From: S015-6 sp964384945
GTDB lineage: Bacteria; Desulfobacterota; DSWW01
Assembly: GCA_964384945.1 (NCBI GenBank)
Contig: CAYLMK010000008.1
Location: 124,001 to 188,000, forward strand
Length of the DNA stretch: 64,000 bases
Direction of reading: 5' to 3'
Below the pieces are notes generated by a model that saw only the letters and a list, made by a program, of their open reading frames with translations, was not told the DNA's origin and ran no database searches. Made by a program: the position numbers and the translations under genes. Of the stretch, positions 16,331-23,793 are shown in pieces. The number at the start of each line of letters is the position of its first letter. Positions within the stretch are counted from its first letter, which is position 1.

Positions 16331-18064
16331 ATGCAGCGGCTCGTTCCGAGATTGAGGAAGGATCTCCTGGACATACAGGCGTTGCTCGCCCAGGGACGGT
16401 TTCCCGCGCTCGATCCCGCGGAGAGGCAGGCCGTGGCGGCATCCTCGGAGAAGCTCCTGGAACGCCTGGACGCCCTTTCGGACCAGGTGCTGGTCGCAGG
16501 GCTCCTGGGCGGGACCGGCGTCGGCAAATCCACGGTCATGAATGCCCTGGCGGGCGCAGAGATCTCTTCCACGAGTCACCGCCGCCCGAACACGGACCGG
16601 GTCATCCTCTACCGGCATGAGGAGACGGAACTTCCGCCGTCTTTGCCCAAGACGTTGGTGCCGTGGCAGGAGGCGACCCATCGGGCAGACCCGGTCCGGC
16701 AGATCGTCCTCTGCGACCTTCCCGACTTCGACAGCTACATGGGAGAGCACCGCGAGCGGGTCCTCCGCTTCCTGGAGCACCTCGACGTCCTTGTGTTTGT
16801 CACATCGCCCGAGAAATACGCAGACCATTCTCTGTACGCATTCCTGCGGGATGTACCCAAGGCACGGCCCAACTTCTACTTCGTTCTCAACAAGGTCGAT
16901 CTGCTGTTCCAGGGTGCGCAGATCGAGGCCGGCTACGGGGGATTGGAGAGGCTGGTCGGCCTGTTCCAGGAGTACCTGCGGAAGGCGGATGTGCCCGAGC
17001 CCGTTCTCTTCGCGGTATCGGCCGAGGAGGCGCTCCGGAATCCCTCCGCCCGGTCCTGGAATCAGTTTTCCGCATTCCGGCGGGAGATCTTCCGGGACAG
17101 GGAGGCCAAGGAGGTCATGGCCATCAAGTCGGCCAACCTGGACGAGGAGGTGCAGGCCGTCCGCGCCCGCCTGCAGGGCGAAAGAATGCACATCGAATCG
17201 CTGGGTCGGGCGCTGGGCGATTTCCTGGAGGAGTTCGAGCAGGCGAGGCCGCAACGGGAAGACCAGGGGCGGGAAACCCTGGGTGTCTGGGTGGACACCC
17301 GCTTGCAGGGGCATGCCGTCGGTCGTCTCGAGGCGCTCGCCCCGCTGGTCGGCCCGGCCTATTGGGTTGCCGGCTTGGTCCGGGAGTGGCGGTCCTGGAA
17401 GGGGGAGAAGGGCGGAGAAGCGGGCCGAGCCTCGCCCGAGGAGGTCCCCGGTCCCCCGGCGCCGCTGCGCGAGTTGCTCGAAGGCGTTGAAGACCGGGTC
17501 GTCCGCAAGGCCCTTCAGGGGAACGTGCCCGCCCCCTATCTGGACCGCCTCCGGACGACCCTCAATCTGCCCCAGGCCTGGGAGGCCTTCTCGGCTCGAT
17601 GGAGGGAGAAGATCGAGCGCAGCCTTATCGCGCAACGGCCCCCTCGGCTCGTGGGGTTCCGGGTCGCCCAGTACGCGCTCTACACGGCCCTTCTCGCGCT
17701 TCTGATCGCGGCCCTTGCGGACGAGGATGCCGGGAGGTGGTTCCTGAGAGAGCCGGGCCCCGCCTCCTTCCTCCAGTTGCTCTTCCGTATCGTGAAGAGC
17801 CTCTTCAGCATGTCGGGGCTGGGCGCCCTTCTCGCCTTCGGGCTGATCCAGATCTTCCTGGGCGCCCGCTTCTACAGGCGGTACAGGGCGCGCCTGCAGA
17901 GGCGGGCTCGCAAGACGCTCGAGTCCCTCAAGGGCGAGCTCGGCCGCCTGTGGTCCGCCGAACTGGGCCGGCTCGAAGGCGCCCTCCGGGACTGCCGGGA
18001 CGAGCTGGCCGAGCAGAGCAAGCTGCTTTCCGGCCGCCTCGGCCGGGATGGAAGCCGGCGGTGA
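16331..18064 (+). CDS. Dynamin-like large GTPase, second of pair
   Basis: 577 residues, related to the upstream gene. G1 GGTGVGKST at 60-68, G3 DLPDFD at 129-134 and full G4 NKVD at 187-190. Helical stalk-like regions follow, then two C-terminal hydrophobic segments (QYALYTALLALLIAALAD, ~446-464, and GLGALLAFGLIQIFLGARFY, ~496-515) and a basic helical tail. The shared phrase VVFVTSQEKYAD / LVFVTSPEKYAD links both proteins to one subfamily. Eight nt separate the genes, so they are surely co-transcribed. The intact G4 and clear membrane anchor suggest this is the active, anchored partner. Confidence 0.8.
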   Translation: MQRLVPRLRKDLLDIQALLAQGRFPALDPAERQAVAASSEKLLERLDALSDQVLVAGLLGGTGVGKSTVMNALAGAEISSTSHRRPNTDRVILYRHEETELPPSLPKTLVPWQEATHRADPVRQIVLCDLPDFDSYMGEHRERVLRFLEHLDVLVFVTSPEKYADHSLYAFLRDVPKARPNFYFVLNKVDLLFQGAQIEAGYGGLERLVGLFQEYLRKADVPEPVLFAVSAEEALRNPSARSWNQFSAFRREIFRDREAKEVMAIKSANLDEEVQAVRARLQGERMHIESLGRALGDFLEEFEQARPQREDQGRETLGVWVDTRLQGHAVGRLEALAPLVGPAYWVAGLVREWRSWKGEKGGEAGRASPEEVPGPPAPLRELLEGVEDRVVRKALQGNVPAPYLDRLRTTLNLPQAWEAFSARWREKIERSLIAQRPPRLVGFRVAQYALYTALLALLIAALADEDAGRWFLREPGPASFLQLLFRIVKSLFSMSGLGALLAFGLIQIFLGARFYRRYRARLQRRARKTLESLKGELGRLWSAELGRLEGALRDCRDELAEQSKLLSGRLGRDGSRR

Positions 18065-18298
18065 GGGCGAAGGCGAAAGGGACGGGTCAAGCATGGACCC
18101 GTGAATGGGGGGAATCCTCGGCCTCTCGATCTTGACGCAGGCACTCCGCCTCTTCGCGTTGCTCCTCCCGGGGATGAGGGCTCAGGGTTCGGGCTCCTCT
18201 GCGCGAAACCCGGAGGGAAGAGAGGCGCGCGAGGGTATCCTTCCCCCTTCCGGATATTGCGAGCCGCAGGCGCGGCGATCTCACGGCCGAACGCGCTG

Positions 18299-18967
18299 CT
18301 ATCGGGCAATCATGGCCCGCATCATGTCCCCCGCATTCTCCGCGTGGTTGCTGATCTCCCCGATGTACTCGATCATGCGGATGAGGTGGAAGGTGGTGGC
18401 CGGGTCGTTCAGGGTCAATGTGAAGACGTCGCTCTTGAGCTTCCTCTCGATCTGATCGCTCTCGAACTCCTTGAGCCGCAGGTTCCGGATGACGGCCTTC
18501 ACCGCGTCTCGGTCCTTGCTCGAGAATCGGTTGAAGTACTGAATCGCCCCCCTGACCATCAACGGGAGTTGATCGATCACCTCGACCGCCTTGTCCACCA
18601 TGAGGAGGAGGTCCTCCACCAGGGGCTTGGGCATGAGGGAAGTGCGGAAGGAGAGCCAGTGGAGGGTGTCCTCCATCGCGTCCATGACCTTGTCCTGCTC
18701 CCTCAGGTACCAGAGGAGCTGGAACTTGTCCACGGGCAAAAGGACCCCTTTGGGAAGATGGGCTCGTAGGTTCTGCTTGATCCGGTCCGCCTCTCCCTCC
18801 AGGGTGGTTACCTTCCTATGGAGCTCTTCGAACTCAATGCAGTCCGACTCCAGGTAGCACACGATCGCATTGCGGAAGAGCGGGCCGGATGCCTGGACCT
18901 TTTCCGCATGCTCCTGCAGCCGCGTGAAGGGCGACTCCCGAAAGAGCTTGAAGAGCCCGAAGCGCAT
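18299..18967 (-). CDS. DUF47 (PhoU-like) protein paired with Pit
   Basis: 222-residue all-helical DUF47/TIGR00153 protein, distant kin of PhoU, usually encoded beside Pit phosphate transporters and thought to regulate them. GEADRIKQNLR and the closing MIEYIGEISNHAENAGDMM are family hallmarks. The start at 18967 is preferred over 18973 because GGGAGGGA sits 8 nt upstream of it and only 1-2 nt before the other. It is the last gene of a four-gene minus-strand operon, 18 nt after Pit. Confidence 0.9.
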   Translation of the reverse strand: MRFGLFKLFRESPFTRLQEHAEKVQASGPLFRNAIVCYLESDCIEFEELHRKVTTLEGEADRIKQNLRAHLPKGVLLPVDKFQLLWYLREQDKVMDAMEDTLHWLSFRTSLMPKPLVEDLLLMVDKAVEVIDQLPLMVRGAIQYFNRFSSKDRDAVKAVIRNLRLKEFESDQIERKLKSDVFTLTLNDPATTFHLIRMIEYIGEISNHAENAGDMMRAMIAR

Positions 18968-18985
18968 GTTCATTCCCTCCCATGG

Positions 18986-20209
18986 TCACCCGAAGAACAG
19001 TTCAAGGACCTTGTAGAAGATCATACAAGTCACGGCCGCCACCGGCAAGGTGACCAGCCAGTAGGCGCAGATTCTCCAAACCACGCGGAAGTCCACGGCG
19101 GCCATGCCCCCGGCGAGGCCGACGCCGACGACTGCGCCGACGGCGGCATGCGTGGTGGATACCGGCAATCCGAGCTTGGAGGCGATCAGGACGCAGGTGG
19201 CGGTGCCGAAATCCACCGAGAAGCCCCGCGTATTGGTCAGGGTGGTGATCTTTGTTCCCAGGGTCTCGATGACCCGGTATCCCCAGATGACGACCCCGAG
19301 GGCGATACCAAGGCCTCCGAAGGCCAGGAGGAAGTAGGGTACGGGAACGTCGGGGCTGACCGCTCGGGTCACATAGATGATATAGATCCCTGCCAGCGGG
19401 CCCATGGCGTTCGCCACGTCATTGGCGCCGTGGGCCAGGGCCACGTAACAGGAAGTGAGCACCTGGAGCCTGCGGAAGATCTCTTCGACCCCCTCCTCGC
19501 CGACCTGAGAGATGGTCTTCTGAATTATCCACCGGCCGCAGCCGCCCAGCATGACCGCAATGGCAAGGGAGATTGCGATTCCGGTTCCCGGGCCGATGCC
19601 GAGCCTGGAGCCCAGAGGAGTCTTCATGATGAGAGACAGGGAGATGATGAAAAAGGTGAGCCCCACAAAAAAGGGGCTCCACCGCAAGGCCCTTGAGAAC
19701 AGGTCCGGTTTGGACAGGATCCGGTTCTTGAGAAACCCAAACATCAGGAATGCGAGCAGGATTGCGAAGAAGGGGGAGACGACCCAGGACAGGGCGATCG
19801 CCATGACCTTTCCCCAGCAGATGACGGATACGCCCCCCGTGATCAGGCCGAACCCGATCATGGCGCCCACCACGGAGTGAGTGGTGGAGACGGGCAACTG
19901 GCGCCAAGTGGAGAAAAACACCCAGAAGCCGGCGGACAGGAGGGCCGCCAGAAGTCCGAGGGCCACGGTGTTGGGGTCGCTCAGGACGGATGGGTCGACG
20001 ATGTCCGTCCGGATGGTCGAGGTGACGTGAGATCCGATGAAGGCGGCGCCCACGAAATCCAGGATGGCGGCGATGAAAACGGCCTGCCGCAGGGTGATGG
20101 CCTTGGCGCCCACGGCCGAGGCCATGCCGTTGGCCGCATCGTTGGCCCCGATGTTCCAGGCCATGTACAGTCCTGCGGCGATTCCCAAGATCAGGATCGT
20201 GAGTGTCAT
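18986..20209 (-). CDS. Low-affinity inorganic phosphate transporter (Pit family)
   Basis: 407-residue inner-membrane PiT permease for metal-phosphate or proton/sodium-coupled Pi uptake. Both inverted PD001131 signatures are present: GANDAANGMASAVG near residue 22 with LPVSTTHSVVGAMIG near 105, and GANDVANAMGPLAG with LPVSTTHAAVGAVVG in the second half. About ten hydrophobic segments fit the fold. Third gene of the operon; its PhoU-like partner follows within 18 nt. Confidence 0.95.
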   Translation of the reverse strand: MTLTILILGIAAGLYMAWNIGANDAANGMASAVGAKAITLRQAVFIAAILDFVGAAFIGSHVTSTIRTDIVDPSVLSDPNTVALGLLAALLSAGFWVFFSTWRQLPVSTTHSVVGAMIGFGLITGGVSVICWGKVMAIALSWVVSPFFAILLAFLMFGFLKNRILSKPDLFSRALRWSPFFVGLTFFIISLSLIMKTPLGSRLGIGPGTGIAISLAIAVMLGGCGRWIIQKTISQVGEEGVEEIFRRLQVLTSCYVALAHGANDVANAMGPLAGIYIIYVTRAVSPDVPVPYFLLAFGGLGIALGVVIWGYRVIETLGTKITTLTNTRGFSVDFGTATCVLIASKLGLPVSTTHAAVGAVVGVGLAGGMAAVDFRVVWRICAYWLVTLPVAAVTCMIFYKVLELFFG

Positions 20210-20269
20210 TCAGGCGGTTCCGATGGCAGAGGGAAACGAAGACCTCGGTTCAAGTGCATGGAATCCTTC

Positions 20270-21208
20270 TCAGGGTACGTATCGAAGATGGCCCAGGAAA
20301 TGAAAGAGAAAAAAGAATAGGCAGCCGGCCAGCGGGGTGACGAGCCAGCCGAAGAGGATGGAAAGAAGGGTTCTCCTTCGAATCGTCTGAGTGCCCTTCC
20401 ATATGCCGATGCCGAGCACCGCGCCGACCACGGCCTGGGACGAGGATACCGGCACGCCGATCCAGGTGTACGTGTGCACCGCCAGGGCTCCGGCCAGGAC
20501 CACGACCAGCGCGCAGTAGGGGTCCAGGGCCACCAGGCCCCTGCCCACCGTTTCCATCACGCCCCGGCTGAAGGTGAGGATCCCGAGGGCGATGCTCAGC
20601 CCCCCGATCAGGGTCGCACCAAAGACGTCCAAGCGGCCGGCCCCGACAAAGACCGCGGTCACGTTGGCCACATTGTTCGACCCGAGGGCAAAGGCGGAAT
20701 AGCAGCCGGCGATGATCAGACCGATCCGCGTGATCTGGTCCATCTGAAACAGGTTGTAGGGGGAGCGATTGTAGAGCCAGCCCAGGGAGGCGTAAACGAG
20801 CAGGCTGAAGAGAATCCCGGCCAGGGGCGTGCCGACCCAGCAGAGGGCGACCTTGAGAAAGCCCTGCAAGTGAATCTGGTTCTGGATGAGGCCGGCGCCC
20901 ACGATGGCCCCCACGACGGCCTGGGACGTGGATACGGGGAGCCGAAAAAGCGTCATGCCCGCCACGGTGGCGGCGGCCGCCAACGAGGTGAGCACCGCCA
21001 GCTCCAGGTCCAGGGGGGAGAGGGCCTTGAGCGTTTCGATCCCGCGGCCGCCCTGCAAGACGGCGCCCAGGACCACGAAAAGCGAGGCCAGGAGCGCCGC
21101 CCTCCAGAAGCGGATCATGTGCGAGCAGACGGCGGAGCCGAACAGATTGGCGGCGTCGTTGGCCCCCAGCGACCATCCCAGGAAGATCCCGCCGAGGAGA
21201 GGAAGCAT
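20270..21208 (-). CDS. Second Pit-family transporter (short form)
   Basis: 312-residue member of the PiT family. It keeps both duplicated motifs in altered form (LGANDAANLFGSAV with LPVSTSQAVVGAIVG; LGSNNVANVTAVFVG with VPVSSSQAVVGAVLG) but lacks the long central cytoplasmic loop and one membrane pair of the neighbouring Pit. The second-repeat GANDxAN is changed to GSNNVAN and TTH to SSQ, so ion selectivity may differ; a sulfate or other anion role cannot be excluded. It starts 4 nt after the upstream DUF47 stop, forming a tight pair. Confidence 0.9.
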   Translation of the reverse strand: MLPLLGGIFLGWSLGANDAANLFGSAVCSHMIRFWRAALLASLFVVLGAVLQGGRGIETLKALSPLDLELAVLTSLAAAATVAGMTLFRLPVSTSQAVVGAIVGAGLIQNQIHLQGFLKVALCWVGTPLAGILFSLLVYASLGWLYNRSPYNLFQMDQITRIGLIIAGCYSAFALGSNNVANVTAVFVGAGRLDVFGATLIGGLSIALGILTFSRGVMETVGRGLVALDPYCALVVVLAGALAVHTYTWIGVPVSSSQAVVGAVLGIGIWKGTQTIRRRTLLSILFGWLVTPLAGCLFFFLFHFLGHLRYVP

Positions 21209-21212
21209 TCCT

Positions 21213-21866
21213 TTACACCCGCCTCTTGGTCACAATGAGGTTGACCTGCCGGCAGACCTGGACCGCCGAGTCCGCGATATCCCCCATCCTATGGGTGAGG
21301 TCCCTGAGCAGGATCTTCGGAAGGGCGTCCCAATCCGACTCGAAGATCCGGACGATCATCCTCTTCTCGATGTGATCCCCCTGGCTTTCCAGTTGGTCCG
21401 TCCTGAACAGAAGCCTGGCCGCGCGCTTTCCCCGCCCGAGCAGGGATCGGACGCTCTCGAACGTGAGGGCGCAGGCCTCCAGCGACACGGCGAGGAGTTC
21501 CCTGAAATCCAGGTTCAGGGCCTCGGGCAGGACGATCTTCTGGTCGGAGATGCTCGAGAGGATCCGGTCGAACAGATCGGGGATCTCGTCGATGGTTTCC
21601 AGCAGGCCCAAAATGTCGCCTCGAAGGTCCGGCACCAGGGCTTTCTCATGCAGAAGCTTGACGATCTTCTCCTGGATGTCGTCGGTCCTCGACTCGGCCT
21701 TGTGGGTCTCGACAGCCAGGACCTCGAAGGTGGGGCTGCATTTTCCCAGCTGGAGATAGGTCTCCATGGACTGGAGAAACAAGTCCTGAGCGATCTCCAC
21801 GGAATGCACGTACTCCTCGATGAGGCCCTCCACCTCTCTCTGCTTCCTGAAGAAGAAACGAAACAT
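21213..21866 (-). CDS. DUF47 (PhoU-like) protein, first gene of the Pit operon
   Basis: 217-residue helical DUF47 protein, PhoU-like, predicted cytosolic partner of the short Pit gene that starts 4 nt downstream. It shows the expected segments ESRTDDIQEKIVKLLHEK, ETIDEIPDLFDRILS and DLTHRMGDIADSAVQVCRQVN. The ATG at 21866 follows GGTGAGG; the frame is open further upstream but that stretch reads as leader DNA. The operon order DUF47-Pit-Pit-DUF47 is two transporter/regulator pairs in mirror order. Confidence 0.88.
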   Translation of the reverse strand: MFRFFFRKQREVEGLIEEYVHSVEIAQDLFLQSMETYLQLGKCSPTFEVLAVETHKAESRTDDIQEKIVKLLHEKALVPDLRGDILGLLETIDEIPDLFDRILSSISDQKIVLPEALNLDFRELLAVSLEACALTFESVRSLLGRGKRAARLLFRTDQLESQGDHIEKRMIVRIFESDWDALPKILLRDLTHRMGDIADSAVQVCRQVNLIVTKRRV

Positions 21867-21926
21867 GGGCCTCACCTTCTCTCGGATGCCTTCCGAAGCC
21901 GTCCTTTCGAGGCAAAACCGCCCGTA

Positions 21927-21956
21927 ATAAAAACATTTTTCCCAAAGCGATGTCAA
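21927..21956 (-). promoter_or_regulatory. Promoter of the Pit/DUF47 operon
   Basis: On the minus strand TTGACA (21956-21951), an 18-bp spacer and TTTTAT (21932-21927) form a sigma70-type promoter about 60 bp before the first DUF47 start. The surrounding AT-rich tract stands out from the GC-rich background. Confidence 0.6.
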
Positions 21957-22041
21957 ACGGGGATCCAGACAGGAGCCCGGAGGCCCGCCCCCGGGAGCCC
22001 GGGAGGTCAGAAGCCTTTCAGGATCGATGAGTTGGAGGGAA

Positions 22042-22082
22042 AATGTCACAAGAAAGTTACTCGTTCTTAATGCTATCTTTAC
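22042..22082 (+). promoter_or_regulatory. Pho-box-like 11-bp direct-repeat array
   Basis: Four 8-nt half-sites at exact 11-bp spacing: AATGTCAC (22042), AAAGTTAC (22053), TTCTTAAT (22064), ATCTTTAC (22075). They resemble the NNCTTAAC half-sites seen elsewhere in the window. Orientation points to the small HMA_2 gene at 22194, but the array could also act on the divergent Pit operon. Confidence 0.55.
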
Positions 22083-22193
22083 ATGAGTCGACTACTCTTG
22101 TGCTCGATGGCGACCGATCTATATGCGAAGTCGACTCTTTCTTGTTCGAAGGCCCCGCGCGCAGAGCGCGTTCAGTCAGGAGGGAAAGGATCC

Positions 22194-22565
22194 ATGAGCT
22201 ACTACGTTCATCACACACCGGGTCGGGTGCGGGTCCGGATTCCGGACATCAAGGGGAATCCGCGCAAGGCAAAGCGAGTCCAGGAACTCTTCGAGAATGT
22301 CGAGGGGATCGACCAGGTGACCCTGAATGCGCTGACGGGCAGCCTCGTTGTGCACTACGACGCGGACAGGATGGGGTCCGACTCCGTGCTCGATATTCTT
22401 CGCGAGAACCATTATTTCGACGATACGAAGGCCATCACGAACGAAGAATACATCCAGAACTCGGTGTCCAAGGCGGGAAGGAGTTTCGGCAAGGCCGTCT
22501 TCGGTTGGGTCGTCGGCAAGGCGATCGAGGACACGGGGTTCGCGATCCTCGCCGCCCTGATCTGA
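22194..22565 (+). CDS. Small HMA_2-domain protein
   Basis: 123-residue protein. Residues ~5-65 (HHTPGRVRVRIPDIKGNPRKA ... LNALTGSLVVHYD) form an HMA_2-type ferredoxin-like fold, the same domain that starts both P-type ATPases nearby, but without the CxxC of copper chaperones. The C-terminal 45 residues (KAGRSFGKAVFGWVVGKAIEDTGFAILAALI) are amphipathic/hydrophobic and may bind membrane. The ATG at 22194 follows AGGAGGG; the in-frame extension upstream overlaps the Pho-box-like array and is rejected. A partner or regulator of the ATPases is a fair inference. Confidence 0.8.
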   Translation: MSYYVHHTPGRVRVRIPDIKGNPRKAKRVQELFENVEGIDQVTLNALTGSLVVHYDADRMGSDSVLDILRENHYFDDTKAITNEEYIQNSVSKAGRSFGKAVFGWVVGKAIEDTGFAILAALI

Positions 22566-22602
22566 CCCGGAATTCCATCGAGGCCGCGGTGAAGGCGGGC
22601 GG

Positions 22603-23793
22603 TCACCTTCCGGAGAGGGCTTGCACCATGTCGGTCTTCTCCCAGGGTAGGTCGAGGTCGGTCCTACCGAAATGTCCGTAGGCCGCCAACCTCTGGTAGA
22701 ATCCCTCCGGATGCATGGCCGGCAGGTGCCTCAGGTTGAAACGCTTCAGGATCCCGGCCAGCCGGAAGTCGAAACAATCCCTCACCCGGTCCGCAATCTG
22801 ATCGTCCGGGAGGACACCTGTACCCATCGTGTCCACCGCAAGGCTGACGGGCCGGGTGAGCCCGATCGAGTAACTCACCGTGACCTCGCACGCTGCCGCC
22901 AACCCGGCGGCGACCACGTTCTTCGCCGCATGCCGTGCGGCGTAAGCGCCCACCCGGTCGATGCGCAAGGGGTCCTTGCCGCTCAGGGCCTTTCCGCTGT
23001 GCCGCGAGTACTCCCCGTAAGTATCGATCGCGTTCTTCCGTCCCGTGAGCCCTGAATGGTTGGAGGGGCCTCCCAGGAACAGGCCGTCCGGGTTGACGAA
23101 GATCCGGGTCTCCTTGTCGGGCCTTGTCTTCTCGTCTTCAAACGCGGGCTCGACGACGTGTTTCACAATATCCTGCTGCAGGGTCTTCAGGTCCGGCTCG
23201 TTCTCCTTCCTCTGACTCGCCGTGATCGTGACGCTGTGGATCCGGCAGGGCTTCCGGTCCCGATACTCGACCCCAACCTGAACCTTCCCGTCCGGCATGA
23301 TGTAGGGCAGGATCTTCTGGTGCCGGATCGTGGAAAGGCGCCGGGCCAGCTTGTGAGCGAGCCATATGGGAAGGGGCATGAGCGTGGGCGTCTGATCGCA
23401 GGCGAAGCCGAAGAGCGTTACCTGGTTTTTCACCGGGATCCGTTCGATCTCCGCGTCGGACAGTTCGTGCTCCCTGAACATGCGGTACTCGTCCGGAGGC
23501 GTGACTTGCGTGGTGGTCAGGATGCTGCAGGTCTTGGCGTTGAAATCCTTCTGGTTGTAACCGATCCTGTCGATCACCTTGCGGGCCACATGGGAGAAAT
23601 CCACGGTTGCCCGGGACGAAAAACGGGCCGCAATGAAGACGACCGCGCTCGAGACGGCACACTCGGCGCGTACCTTTGCGAGCGGGTCCTGGACCAGGAA
23701 GTGGTCGACCACGGCATCGCTGATCTGGTCGCAGAGCTTGTCCGGATGTCCTTCGGTGACGGACTCAGAGGTCATCATGGATTGAATTCTCAT
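22603..23793 (-). CDS. metK: Divergent S-adenosylmethionine synthetase
   Basis: 396-residue methionine adenosyltransferase, making SAM from ATP and methionine. TSESVTEGHPDKLCDQISD, DGLFLGGPSNHSGLTGRKNAIDTYG, SGKDPLRIDRVGAYAARH and AAYGHFGR are all clear. The ATP-loop GAGDQG of ordinary MetK is missing: the aligned segment reads IPVKNQVTLFGFACDQTP. Several other positions are also changed (SNHSG for MGDCG). The gene overlaps the 3' end of the P-type ATPase gene by 29 nt if it starts at 23793; ATGs at 23778/23775 are alternatives. Its place in a transporter operon suggests an accessory MetK rather than the main housekeeping copy. Confidence 0.85.
   Translation of the reverse strand: MRIQSMMTSESVTEGHPDKLCDQISDAVVDHFLVQDPLAKVRAECAVSSAVVFIAARFSSRATVDFSHVARKVIDRIGYNQKDFNAKTCSILTTTQVTPPDEYRMFREHELSDAEIERIPVKNQVTLFGFACDQTPTLMPLPIWLAHKLARRLSTIRHQKILPYIMPDGKVQVGVEYRDRKPCRIHSVTITASQRKENEPDLKTLQQDIVKHVVEPAFEDEKTRPDKETRIFVNPDGLFLGGPSNHSGLTGRKNAIDTYGEYSRHSGKALSGKDPLRIDRVGAYAARHAAKNVVAAGLAAACEVTVSYSIGLTRPVSLAVDTMGTGVLPDDQIADRVRDCFDFRLAGILKRFNLRHLPAMHPEGFYQRLAAYGHFGRTDLDLPWEKTDMVQALSGR

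Noticed and set aside
22083..22193. Upstream start for the small HMA_2 protein
   Set aside because: It would begin at the end of the Pho-box-like array without a ribosome site, whereas 22194 has AGGAGGG.
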